A stretch of 13,195 nucleotides of DNA from Anaerolineaceae bacterium (GCA_027348305.1 DAIEPS010000026.1:1-13195), one strand, 5' to 3'. Positions 6,279 to 13,195 are shown, numbered from the stretch's first letter. The notes: generated by a model not told the origin, from the letters alone. Numbers and translations are program-made.

Positions 6279-6910
6279 TCTTAACCAGCCAGCAAATCAT
6301 GGAAAGAATCAATAAAAATGAGTTGGTCTTTTCACCCCAGATCGACAAGTTTCAGATCCAGCAGCACTCGGTGGACTTGCGCCTTGGCTTCTCTTTTTTA
6401 CTGCCCAAGGCATGGGAAATCACCAACGAAGGCCGCGTAGCAGTGCGCACCGATCACCTCGATACCAACCATAAGTCCATGCGCCACACGCTGGTGGAGC
6501 TTGAAGAAGGACAGGTCTTTGATATATTGCCCGGTGAATACGTGGCGGTGACCACGCTTGAAAAGATCAAACTGCCAGACGATCTGATGGCGATCTTGTA
6601 TCCGCGCTCTTCTGTCAATCGTAGAGGCCTCTCGATCGACCTCACCGGTGTGGTGGATGCCGGCTACGAGGGGAACCTGCTCATCCCCGTGCGTAACAAC
6701 ACCCAGTCCCAGGTCATCCGCATGTACCCGGGTGAACGTATCTGCCAGGTGGTGTTTGAAGAGATCAACGGTGCGGTCAACGTCAAGCAAAGCCGCTGGC
6801 AGAACTCGGATGTGATCGTCACTATTAAGGAAGAACGCAGCACCTCCGAGATGGAGTTTGTGCGCAAGGGCAACATCACAGGACTGAAAAAGGAATTTCC
6901 GCTGGAATAA
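6275..6910 (+). CDS. Second DCD/DUT-family protein (annotated type: dCTP deaminase), deaminase Glu replaced by Pro
   Basis: A 211-residue soluble protein. ATG 6275 overlaps the TS2 stop (ATGA) and has GGGAG (6263-6267) at 7 nt; the same frame is open further upstream but only as a shadow of TS2. DCD/DUT motifs: QQHSVDLRLG (29-38), LPGEYVAVTTLE (85-96), YPRSSVNRRGL (109-119), GVVDAGYEGN (125-134) with Asp128, and YPGERICQVVF (151-161). At the site of the catalytic deaminase Glu (GxITLE in Mycobacterium tuberculosis Dcd-Dut) the sequence reads GNLLIPVRN, with Pro138 (6686-6688). Deamination of dCTP is therefore doubtful, and hydrolysis of a dNTP to the dNMP is more likely. The C-terminal 45 residues are charged and lack the usual closing arm. 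Having two Glu-less family members in one cluster suggests distinct dNTP substrates, which is inference. Confidence 0.75.
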   Translation: MILTSQQIMERINKNELVFSPQIDKFQIQQHSVDLRLGFSFLLPKAWEITNEGRVAVRTDHLDTNHKSMRHTLVELEEGQVFDILPGEYVAVTTLEKIKLPDDLMAILYPRSSVNRRGLSIDLTGVVDAGYEGNLLIPVRNNTQSQVIRMYPGERICQVVFEEINGAVNVKQSRWQNSDVIVTIKEERSTSEMEFVRKGNITGLKKEFPLE

Positions 6911-6967
6911 ATAATTTGATGAAGTCTTTTTTCGGTGATTATTAACCAAAAATGATTTGTGATTACC

Positions 6968-7054
6968 GCCTCACCCCTGCCCCTCTCCATCCCGCGGATG
7001 GAGAGGGGCGAGAACCTATGTACCCGAGCGGAGCGAGAGGCATTGGGGTGAGGC
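6968..7054. repeat. Interspersed nested inverted repeat, copy 3
   Basis: Begins GCCTCACCCC (6968-6977) and ends GGGGTGAGGC (7045-7054), a perfect 10-bp terminal inverted repeat. The core hairpin 6980-7008 has 13-bp perfect arms (CCCCTCTCCATCC / GGATGGAGAGGGG) and a CGC loop. The right accessory segment 7009-7044 differs from that of copies 2 and 4. It is followed by CCGAGCAAGAAAA, similar to the right flanks of copies 1 and 2. Confidence 0.9.
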
Positions 7055-7090
7055 CCGAGCAAGAAAATGGAGGAAATTCAATTAATTATA

Positions 7091-7130
7091 AAAAAAAGAT
7101 ACCCTTCTTTTCATTAGGGTATCCTTTTTT
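7091..7130. terminator. Bidirectional intrinsic terminator between the convergent genes
   Basis: An A-run (7091-7097), GATACCCT (7098-7105), a 10-nt loop, AGGGTATC (7116-7123), then C and a T-run (7125-7130). The arms plus the A and T tracts pair over about 15 positions with one mismatch. It therefore works as stem plus U-tract on both strands. It lies 14 bp beyond the glnE stop and about 180 bp beyond the nucleotide cluster. Confidence 0.85.
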
Positions 7131-7144
7131 GATTTTTTCCTCAA

Positions 7145-10100
7145 TCAGGCCGGCAGCAAGCGGTTATTGATCTCCAGCACGTCCTGCGGATAGCGGGTCA
7201 GATCCTGCACCAGGCGTTCGACATCAGAGCCGTACTGCAAGCGGCGGGCAAGGTAGGCGAATTCATCGCTGTCGTAGGGTGGAATGTTGACATCCTTGGC
7301 GTTGCCTCTCACCACCCGCAGTGAATCGATCAGCCAGCGCATGAAGGTATGTGCCTTGCGCAGCCGGTCGTAATCTTCAGTGGAAAGAAACCCGGCCTGA
7401 TGCAGCGCCGCCATGGCCGCACGAATGTTGGTCAGCCTGAGGGTTTTATCTTTGACGCCGTAATTGATCTGCAATCCCTGCACCAGGTATTCAATGTCCA
7501 CCAGTGCGCCGGGGCTGAACTTGGCATTGAATGTGCCGGCGGCCACCAGGTGGCGTACCTGTTTTTCGCGCATGGCGCGCATGGCGGTCACGTCAAAGAG
7601 TGTGCCGTTGTAGACGAATTCGTCGCGCAGCTTGCTCAATTGCTCGCCTAAATCCTCATCCCCGGCAATCGGACGCAGCTTGACCAGCGCCTGCCGTTCG
7701 TAAGGCCAGGCAGGGCCCTCCGGTGCATAATACTTGGTAAATGATTCAAGCGAGACGGCCTGGCTGCCTGCCTTACCGTAGGGCCGAAGCTGCAGATCGA
7801 TGTGAAAGACACCTTCCTGCCGCGCCTTGATGGCCTGCAACAGCGATTGGACGAGTTCTTCGTAGAAATTACTGACCGCGATATGTTTTGATCCGCTGGT
7901 TTCTCCCTGGCCGCGGTAGACCAGCATGAGTTCGATGTCCGAGGCAAAGCCGAGTTCGCGCCCGCCGCACTTGCCCAGCGCCAGCAGTAATGCCTTGGCG
8001 GGTTGGTGATTCACAAGTTTCGGTTGTCCGTAAAGTTTTACCAATTCCTTCTGGCAGTGATCAATCGCCAGCCCGAGGACGACTTCGACCAGGTCGGTGA
8101 GTTCTTCAGAAAAAGTGCCGAATTCGGCGGTGTATCCAAGGATGTGGCGCATGTCGATGCGGAACATCTCGCGGTCTTTGAAGGCATTCAATCCCTCGCG
8201 CCAATTGGCGGCTTTGGCAACCGCTTTTTGCGCTTCTTTCTCAAGTTGCTGGCGGTTGAAGGCGGTTTCCAGCGTGTTGACATCCCGCACGATGGGGAAA
8301 AGATTGGAATACTGCATGCGTAAAAAGTCATCCCACAAGAAGTCGCTGACCCCCAGCAGTTTGGCCAGGGCATTCAGTACTTCAGGGCGTTCAATGCGTG
8401 CGAATTCGTCCACCCAATTGGGGCGTTCAAAGAGTTGGTGCAAAAACTCCCTGAAGTGCAGCATGGCGCTTTCAGGGTTCGGAGAGTAAGGCAGCAGGTG
8501 GGTGAAATGTTTGATCAGCACCGCGGCTGCACGCAGTTCACGCTGCTTTTCGGGTGAGAGGATCTTTTGACCGTTCTCATTGGTGACATGCAGCACGTCA
8601 CTGGCTTGGTTTCCGACGGATTGCACCAGCATGCGCACAATGTTGATGTGGCTGAGCGCCAGCGCGTTGCTGAATTCATACAAGAAGCCCGCCGTGTCTG
8701 GTGCACTGATGCGCAGCACGGTGTATTTTTCGTCTTTTTCATTATCAATTTCAATTTCCACCGGGTAAAGCGGCATGCCTTCGGTGGGGGTTTCGTGGAA
8801 GGTGGCGCCAACCCGTTTGACCAGGTCGCCCTGGGCTTCGCGCCGCCGGCCGGTCTTGATCTTGGTGATCAACTCCATGAGGTCATCTGCGTACCTCGTC
8901 CACATCTCGTGTTGGATGGACTCACCGCCCACTGAACGCACCATGAAGACATCCACGATCTTTTTCAATCCGCGGTCGGCGCTGGCATTTTCTTCGGCTT
9001 CGTAAGTGAAAACGTGACTTTCCAGAATATCCAAACCGTAAAGGTACATCAAACCGCAGATGATCGAAAGCACACCTAGGTAGTCGTAGCCGACAACGGT
9101 CACACGCCAGCGGTTCTCATCCACGGCCCTGGGTTCAACGATGACCGGCTTTTCGCTGGTTAGCAGGTCGGTCAAATGCGCGTGGTGTGCGATCTCTTGA
9201 GGGCTGAAGGTGGTGGCATAAGAGGCATCCATGCGGGCGACGTGCTGTTGGATCTTCAATGCATTTTCAGGCACGGCAGCCGGTTCAGCGGGTTGGTCCC
9301 CGACATATTTCAAAAAGATGGTACGCAGCGCCAGGGAATGTTTTTCATAAGCCTGGGTGAAGCGTTCGCCGGCCCCCTGGCCTTCGAAACCGAGACGGCG
9401 GGCGATCAGCGAGAGCGAATGTTCATCCGAGGGCAGGGTATAGGTCTGCTGATAATCTGTGATCTGAAGGTAATGCTCGATGGTGCGCAAGAAGATATAG
9501 CCGTCGGTGAGGATGCGCGCCTCTTCCGGCGTGATCAATTTTGCATCCCGCAGCAGGGGAATGGCTTTAAGCGTTGAACGCGTGCGGATGGAGGAATGCG
9601 TTAACTGCAGCGATTGGACTACGAACTCCACGTCGCGGATAGAACCTGCCCCAAGTTTGACCTCGCCCCACTTGCGGCCTTTCTCGAGAAGGAATTCTTC
9701 GGTACGCTGCTTCATCGAGAAGATGCCCGCGCGCACCTCATCCGCGGGGATGCTGAAGAGCAGGGGTTCCACTTCTTTACGCAGTTCCTCGCCGAAGGCC
9801 AGGTTGCCGGCAATCGGCCGCGCCTTGAGGAAGGCTTGTTTTTCCCACAATAGCGCGGATTGTTTGTAGTAGCGCAGATACCCCTCAAGCGTGGTGACCA
9901 GCGGGCCGTCGTGCCCCCACGGCCGCAGTCGCATATCCACGCGGTAAAGGAATCCCTCCCCGGTGGATTTGGAGAGGATATCGATCAATGATTTTGCAAG
10001 CTTGAGGTTGTTGTCTGAATCCTGTTTGGTGATAAAGAGCAGGTCAATATCGGAGCTGTAATTGAGTTCGCGGGCGCCGAGTTTGCCCATGGCCAGCACG

Positions 10101-10741
10101 GAAAAATTGGCGGCTGAGACACCGGTTTCGTCAACCGCCAGCGCAAGGCACGCCCTGGATAAGCCGATGGCCATGCGCGAAAGCTGAGAAAAGACCGCCC
10201 GCAGGTCGAAAAGGTCAAGAAAATCGCTGACCCCGATGCGCAAAAGTTCCCTGCGTTGGTAGCGGCGCAGGGCATTCAACCGGTCAAGGTACTCTTTCTT
10301 TGACTGCCAGGCAGCCTGACCTTCGCTGTGGAACTGGTCCACGGTTTTTCTTTCGGTCAGCAGCTTGCGCTCGCCCAGCAGGCGGATGGCATCCGGAGTG
10401 CCCAATAGAATTTCAGTCAGAAATGGGCTGGTTGAAAAAAGAGTCACCAAAATTTCCACCAGGCGGGGGTTTTCCTGCAGGTCAGAAAACAATGCTGCCC
10501 CGAAAGCATCCACTAGGCGCTCAAAGTGGACCAATGAGCGGTCCGGGTCTGCGGCATCGCTGAGGGCCGGGATCAACCACGGCAGCAGGTCTTGCATCTC
10601 ATTCGGGTAGGCTGAGATCAGGCGGTTAAGAATATTTTGAGCGTTTTGTTCATCCGCAAAAAGGGTTCCCCCAAGAAGCCGCGAAATGGCATGGTTTGGA
10701 TCGGTGATGTTCTTTTCTGCTTTCATATGGGACTCGTCCAT
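7145..10741 (-). CDS. glnE: Glutamine synthetase adenylyltransferase/deadenylylase (GlnE) with two GlnD-type ACT domains inserted
   Basis: Adds AMP to, or phosphorolytically removes it from, a Tyr of glutamine synthetase. The protein has 1198 residues against about 950 in E. coli. N-half nucleotidyltransferase: MGKLGARELNYSSDIDLLF (218-236, D231 and D233), YRVDMRLRPWG (266-276), and GAGSIRDVEFVVQSLQL (364-380). C-half nucleotidyltransferase: GKCGGRELGFASDIELML (923-940, D935 and E937), HIDLQLRPYG (980-989), and GALVDIEYLVQGLQI (1078-1092). Between them, about 545-605 (VTVVGYDYLGVLSII..., IVDVFMV) and 672-730 (VLRISAPDTAGFLYEFSNAL...DVLHV) are two ACT domains like those that sense glutamine in GlnD. 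E. coli GlnE has no such domains and responds through PII. The gene is divergent from its likely target glnA. ATG 10741 is used; Met6 (10726) is an alternative, and neither has a strong Shine-Dalgarno. No frameshift is seen. Confidence 0.92.
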   Translation of the reverse strand: MDESHMKAEKNITDPNHAISRLLGGTLFADEQNAQNILNRLISAYPNEMQDLLPWLIPALSDAADPDRSLVHFERLVDAFGAALFSDLQENPRLVEILVTLFSTSPFLTEILLGTPDAIRLLGERKLLTERKTVDQFHSEGQAAWQSKKEYLDRLNALRRYQRRELLRIGVSDFLDLFDLRAVFSQLSRMAIGLSRACLALAVDETGVSAANFSVLAMGKLGARELNYSSDIDLLFITKQDSDNNLKLAKSLIDILSKSTGEGFLYRVDMRLRPWGHDGPLVTTLEGYLRYYKQSALLWEKQAFLKARPIAGNLAFGEELRKEVEPLLFSIPADEVRAGIFSMKQRTEEFLLEKGRKWGEVKLGAGSIRDVEFVVQSLQLTHSSIRTRSTLKAIPLLRDAKLITPEEARILTDGYIFLRTIEHYLQITDYQQTYTLPSDEHSLSLIARRLGFEGQGAGERFTQAYEKHSLALRTIFLKYVGDQPAEPAAVPENALKIQQHVARMDASYATTFSPQEIAHHAHLTDLLTSEKPVIVEPRAVDENRWRVTVVGYDYLGVLSIICGLMYLYGLDILESHVFTYEAEENASADRGLKKIVDVFMVRSVGGESIQHEMWTRYADDLMELITKIKTGRRREAQGDLVKRVGATFHETPTEGMPLYPVEIEIDNEKDEKYTVLRISAPDTAGFLYEFSNALALSHINIVRMLVQSVGNQASDVLHVTNENGQKILSPEKQRELRAAAVLIKHFTHLLPYSPNPESAMLHFREFLHQLFERPNWVDEFARIERPEVLNALAKLLGVSDFLWDDFLRMQYSNLFPIVRDVNTLETAFNRQQLEKEAQKAVAKAANWREGLNAFKDREMFRIDMRHILGYTAEFGTFSEELTDLVEVVLGLAIDHCQKELVKLYGQPKLVNHQPAKALLLALGKCGGRELGFASDIELMLVYRGQGETSGSKHIAVSNFYEELVQSLLQAIKARQEGVFHIDLQLRPYGKAGSQAVSLESFTKYYAPEGPAWPYERQALVKLRPIAGDEDLGEQLSKLRDEFVYNGTLFDVTAMRAMREKQVRHLVAAGTFNAKFSPGALVDIEYLVQGLQINYGVKDKTLRLTNIRAAMAALHQAGFLSTEDYDRLRKAHTFMRWLIDSLRVVRGNAKDVNIPPYDSDEFAYLARRLQYGSDVERLVQDLTRYPQDVLEINNRLLPA

Positions 10742-10824
10742 GAGAATAAACCTGCCTGGAGTAAACCTAAGGTTATTGAAGTTTGTTTTTCGTTCTTTCG
10801 TAATTAACTTGCCAAGTTTCTCTG

Positions 10825-10942
10825 GCCTCTCCCCTGCCCCTCTCCATCTTTAGATGGAGAGGGGTAAGCCCCCACACGCGACGCGAAATTTGCGTCCCCG
10901 AGCGATTTTTGCGAGTGGGAAGCGTTGGGGGCGGGGTGAGGC
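10825..10942. repeat. Interspersed nested inverted repeat, copy 4 (long form)
   Basis: Begins GCCTCTCCCC (10825-10834) and ends GGGGTGAGGC (10933-10942); the termini pair with one mismatch. The core hairpin 10837-10864 has 13-bp perfect arms (CCCCTCTCCATCT / AGATGGAGAGGGG) and a TT loop. The long right segment (10865-10932) contains further self-complementary parts, for example GACGC/GCGTC and CCCCCA/TGGGGG. It is followed by AATGAAAA. Confidence 0.9.
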
Positions 10943-11086
10943 AATGAAAACTAAAAAAAATTTTCGCCGCAAATTACAGGAAATCCCTTTTTGTGATTAT
11001 ACAGTAAGTGCAGTGTTTGGCTGTTGATAAAACCACTCTATTATCTTATTCCAATTGGCTCTTGAAAAAAGTACCCATTCGGGTAA

Positions 11087-11115
11087 TATACAGGGTAAGG
11101 CAGGTTGCCTATAAT
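11087..11115 (+). promoter_or_regulatory. Putative sigma70-type glnA promoter
   Basis: A perfect -10 box TATAAT at 11110-11115 lies 17 bp after TATACA (11087-11092, 4 of 6 matches to TTGACA). Transcription would start near 11122 and give a leader of about 60 nt. An alternative is TTGAAA (11062-11067), 16 bp, TAATAT (11084-11089). The spacer holds the palindrome AGGCA-GGT-TGCCT (11098-11110), which could be an operator. Confidence 0.5.
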
Positions 11116-11183
11116 CACTAAATACTTTTTATAGGACTTATAGAACTTTTAGTAATAATTTTGTTTTCTAAAGGAGAGAACTC

Positions 11184-12596
11184 ATGGCAAAGACAGTGAA
11201 AGAAGTACTTGAATTAGCAAAGAATGTAAAAATGGTTGACCTGCGATTCATTGACTTGCCGGGAACCTGGCAGCATTTCACCATTCCCGCTCACCGATTA
11301 TCTCTGGATCTATTTGAAGAAGGTATTCCCTTTGATGGTTCATCCATCCGCGGATTCCAGGAAATTCATGAATCTGACATGCTCTTGTTGCTCGATCCCG
11401 ATACCGCCTTCGTTGATCCTGTAGCACCCTTGCCAACCCTGGTCATCAGTTGCGATGTTTACGATCCCATCACCAAACAGCCATACAGCCGCGATCCCCG
11501 CTATGTAGCCCGTAAGGCCGAAGCCTATTTGAAGCAAACCGGAATCGGCGACACTGCCTTCTTTGGTCCCGAAGCCGAATTCTTCATTTTTGATAACATT
11601 CGCTATGGAAGCAGCACCAACGAATCCTTCTATGAGATCGACAGTGCTGAAGGCTGGTGGAACAGCGGTGACAAGAGTAAACCCAACATGGGCGGACAGA
11701 TACTGCCCAAACGCGGATATTTCCCCGTCCCTCCCACAGATACCCTCCAACTGCTGCGCAGCCAGATCGTCATGGCGCTTGAAGAAGCAGGTGTTGAAAT
11801 GGAAATTCACCACCATGAAGTTGCTTCTGCCGGACAGGTTGAATTGGGTATGAAATTCAATACTCTGATCCGCATGGCTGATCAGCTCTTAACCTACAAA
11901 TACATCGCCAAAAACGTGGCGCGACAAAATGGCAAAACCGCCACCTTCATGCCAAAACCTGTCTTCGGAGATAACGGCTCAGGCATGCACGTACACTCAT
12001 CCATCTGGAAGAACGGCAAGAACGTCTTCTTTGATGCCTCCGGTTATGCCCAACTCTCCGACACAGCCAAGTATTATATCGGTGGTTTGTTGAAGCATGC
12101 TCCTTCTCTGTTAGCTTTGACCAACCCGACCACCAACTCTTACCGCCGTCTGGTTCCTGGTTTTGAAGCACCCGTCAACCTGGCTTACTCACAGCGCAAC
12201 CGCTCTGCTGTCTGCCGTATTCCGGTGACCAGCAGCGAGAAATCCAAACGTGTTGAATTCCGCGCCCCGGATGCCACCAGCAACCCCTACCTGTGCTTTT
12301 CTGCTTTGTTGATGGCCGGTCTGGATGGTATTCAGAACCGTATTGACCCAGGCAACCCAGTGGATAAGGACCTGTATGAATTGCCGCGCGAAGAAGCAAA
12401 AATGATCAAACAGGTTCCAGGTTCGTTGGGTGATGTTTTGATCGCACTCGAAAATGACCATGATTACCTGCTCAAAGGTGATGTCTTCACCAAGGATCTA
12501 CTTGAAGCTTACATTGCTTACAAACGCCAGAATGAGCTTGACCCCGTGCGCATCCGCCCGGTGCCTTACGAATTCGTGCTTTACTACGATATTTAG
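11184..12596 (+). CDS. glnA: Glutamine synthetase, type I-beta
   Basis: Makes glutamine from glutamate, ammonia and ATP; it should form a cytosolic dodecamer. The protein has 470 residues, the usual length for GSI. ATG 11184 is preceded by AAAGGAGAG at optimal spacing. Motifs: FDGSSIRGF with the catalytic Asp51 (50-58), metal ligands in FGPEAEFF (127-134), the beta-type segment SFYEIDSAEGWWNSG (148-162), HHHEVASAGQVEL (209-221), the ATP-site block KPVFGDNGSGMHVHSS (258-273), GFEAPVNLAYSQRNRS (326-341), and the adenylylation loop DKDLYELPREE with Tyr398 (codon 12375-12377; Tyr397 in enteric GlnA). Retention of this Tyr and of the beta insertion, next to a divergent glnE, supports control by adenylylation. 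There are no missing catalytic residues and no truncation. Confidence 0.97.
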   Translation: MAKTVKEVLELAKNVKMVDLRFIDLPGTWQHFTIPAHRLSLDLFEEGIPFDGSSIRGFQEIHESDMLLLLDPDTAFVDPVAPLPTLVISCDVYDPITKQPYSRDPRYVARKAEAYLKQTGIGDTAFFGPEAEFFIFDNIRYGSSTNESFYEIDSAEGWWNSGDKSKPNMGGQILPKRGYFPVPPTDTLQLLRSQIVMALEEAGVEMEIHHHEVASAGQVELGMKFNTLIRMADQLLTYKYIAKNVARQNGKTATFMPKPVFGDNGSGMHVHSSIWKNGKNVFFDASGYAQLSDTAKYYIGGLLKHAPSLLALTNPTTNSYRRLVPGFEAPVNLAYSQRNRSAVCRIPVTSSEKSKRVEFRAPDATSNPYLCFSALLMAGLDGIQNRIDPGNPVDKDLYELPREEAKMIKQVPGSLGDVLIALENDHDYLLKGDVFTKDLLEAYIAYKRQNELDPVRIRPVPYEFVLYYDI

Positions 12597-12632
12597 TTCA
12601 TTTCCTGTCTCTCCTTTAGACGGTTTTAAAAA

Positions 12633-12660
12633 CCTGGCAGGTGTTCAAGCACCTGCCAGG
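12633..12660 (+). terminator. Hairpin downstream of glnA (probable terminator or repeat-derived stem-loop)
   Basis: CCTGGCAGGTG (12633-12643) pairs perfectly over 11 bp with CACCTGCCAGG (12650-12660) around a 6-nt loop. It lies 36 bp after the glnA stop. The nearest T-run (about 12680-12685) is some 20 nt further on, so it is not a textbook intrinsic terminator. Confidence 0.5.
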
Positions 12661-12687
12661 GTTGTTAACGACAGGATTGTTTTTTGA

Positions 12688-12698
12688 CGTGCTACAAT
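12688..12698 (+). promoter_or_regulatory. Possible extended -10 promoter for the GAF-domain gene
   Basis: TGC followed by TACAAT (12693-12698, 5 of 6 matches to TATAAT) forms an extended -10 element 21 bp before the ATG at 12720. No -35 box was found at 16-18 bp. Confidence 0.3.
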
Positions 12699-12719
12699 TA
12701 CCAGAGCAGGATGCCAACC

Positions 12720-13195
12720 ATGAATGAACAAACCGCCGATTCCCGACTTTATGATGCACTGGCCAGTCTGAACCAGATTGGCGCCACCGTCAACCAGATT
12801 GGACAGGACGGCAGGGTGAGTGTTGAAGATACCCTGAAGTTGATTGTTGCCAGCGCCATCCAGGTGGTGCAGGGAGCATCCGCGGTGATCTATTCTTACG
12901 ATCATGTGCTTGAGAAATTTATTAATGCTTCGCGTGTGACGGCCGGCGTCTTGGATAACGGTTCTTTAAGTGATGAACCCCGACCCTACGGGCTTGGCTT
13001 TCGCGCCATCCAGCAGCGGAGGCGTGTGCTTTCTTATGAAGAAAAAGGCATCAACATCCATCCCGCACGCGCCATGGCCGGCGCCAGGGTGATGGGCTGC
13101 TTTCCGTTGATCGTCGCAGATTTTCCGGTGGGTGTCCTTTACGTGTACCTTCAGGATGAACGCGAGTTCAGCCAGCTTGAACTGTTGATGCTGGA
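12720..13195 (+). CDS. GAF-domain protein, 3'-partial (likely signal transduction)
   Basis: The reading frame is open to the window end. ATG 12720 is preferred because AGGA (12708-12711) lies 8 nt upstream; the in-frame ATG 12711 is only three codons earlier. The visible part (about 158 residues) begins with a helical stretch containing two similar NQIG blocks (SLNQIGATVNQIGQDG). It then runs into a GAF-like fold: DTLKLIVASAIQVVQGASAVIYSYD (alpha helix then beta strand), GLGFRAIQQRRRV, MGCFPLIVADFPVGVLYVYLQDEREFSQLEL. The last block, a hydrophobic strand followed by an F-x-x-x-E-L-x-L-L helix start, is the typical end of a GAF domain. GAF domains bind small ligands and usually precede histidine kinase, GGDEF or phosphatase domains, which would lie outside the window. 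The ligand is unknown. No signal peptide or membrane segment is seen. Confidence 0.7.
   Translation, partial: MNEQTADSRLYDALASLNQIGATVNQIGQDGRVSVEDTLKLIVASAIQVVQGASAVIYSYDHVLEKFINASRVTAGVLDNGSLSDEPRPYGLGFRAIQQRRRVLSYEEKGINIHPARAMAGARVMGCFPLIVADFPVGVLYVYLQDEREFSQLELLML

Larger units (their letters stand above)
6911..7144. other. Convergent intergenic region
   Basis: Separates the + strand nucleotide cluster from the - strand glnE. It contains copy 3 of the interspersed repeat and a bidirectional terminator next to the glnE stop. No ORF is supported. Confidence 0.6.
10742..11183. other. Divergent intergenic region between glnE and glnA
   Basis: These 442 bp have no supported ORF. In order from the glnE side they hold an AT-rich stretch (10742-10820) that should contain the glnE promoter, though no convincing boxes were found on the - strand. 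Next come copy 4 of the repeat (10825-10942) and an AT-rich stretch with the likely glnA promoter and two short inverted repeats (11072-11110). A roughly 60-nt leader ends in a strong AAAGGAGAG ribosome-binding site just before glnA. No glutamine-riboswitch-like motif was recognised. Confidence 0.6.

Noticed and set aside
2489..6910. Prophage or phage-derived nucleotide-modification island
   Set aside because: No structural phage genes, integrase, attachment sites or abrupt change in base composition are visible. Shared interspersed repeats and neighbouring housekeeping genes favour a resident chromosomal cluster, though ancient transfer is not excluded.
9176..9577. 133-residue + strand open frame inside glnE
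   Set aside because: It is antisense to conserved GlnE sequence, with no ribosome-binding site or family resemblance.
2341..10864. Repeated hairpins as a possible CRISPR array
   Set aside because: The copies are kilobases apart, palindromic and unequal in length, with no regular spacers and no cas genes.
10943..11183. Glutamine riboswitch in the glnA leader
   Set aside because: The leader is short and AT-rich, with only small inverted repeats that overlap the putative promoter rather than the transcript.

Overview
This window looks like chromosomal DNA of an anaerobic or facultative bacterium of the Chloroflexota, probably Anaerolineae-like. That assignment is an inference. It rests on the mix of an adenosylcobalamin-dependent ribonucleotide reductase, archaeal-flavoured dUTPase and thymidylate-synthase homologues, a GlnE with inserted ACT domains, and interspersed GC-rich hairpin repeats between genes. 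No mobile element, CRISPR array, tRNA or rRNA was seen.

Left part (1-6910, all + strand): the window opens inside a class II ribonucleotide reductase gene (nrdJ-like; its start lies off the window). After a 328-bp gap comes a run of six genes: a PTR1-like short-chain reductase, a dUTPase of the DCD/DUT family, a DNPH1/Rcl-like deoxynucleotide N-hydrolase, a thymidylate-synthase-fold enzyme (TS1), a second, divergent thymidylate-synthase-fold protein (TS2), and a second DCD/DUT-family protein. Three junctions are 4-bp ATGA overlaps, which suggests translational coupling. Together they read as a deoxypyrimidine-nucleotide module: RNR makes dNTPs, DCD/DUT proteins hydrolyse a dNTP to dNMP, TS1 adds a one-carbon unit from methylene-tetrahydrofolate, the PTR1-like reductase may recycle dihydrofolate, and the DNPH1-like enzyme may remove unwanted dNMPs.

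Several diagnostic residues are changed. Both TS-fold proteins have Asp where dUMP-specific TS has Asn177, the position known to switch specificity towards dCMP. TS2 also lacks the catalytic Cys. Both DCD/DUT proteins lack the deaminase Glu. The SDR has His in place of the catalytic Tyr. The cluster may therefore process something other than plain dUMP to dTMP, for example dCMP methylation or hydroxymethylation. This is the best candidate for an undescribed system here.

Right part (7091-12596): a bidirectional terminator separates the cluster from the convergent glnE-like gene (- strand). That gene encodes a 1198-residue GlnE with two GlnD-type ACT domains between its two nucleotidyltransferase halves. 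Divergent to it is glnA, a type I-beta glutamine synthetase that keeps the adenylylation-site Tyr. The pair is a self-contained nitrogen-control locus. The window ends in the 5' part of a GAF-domain protein gene.

Four copies of one nested inverted repeat (core stem CCCCTCTCCATC / GATGGAGAGGGG) sit in the four larger intergenic gaps, including the gap between TS1 and TS2.
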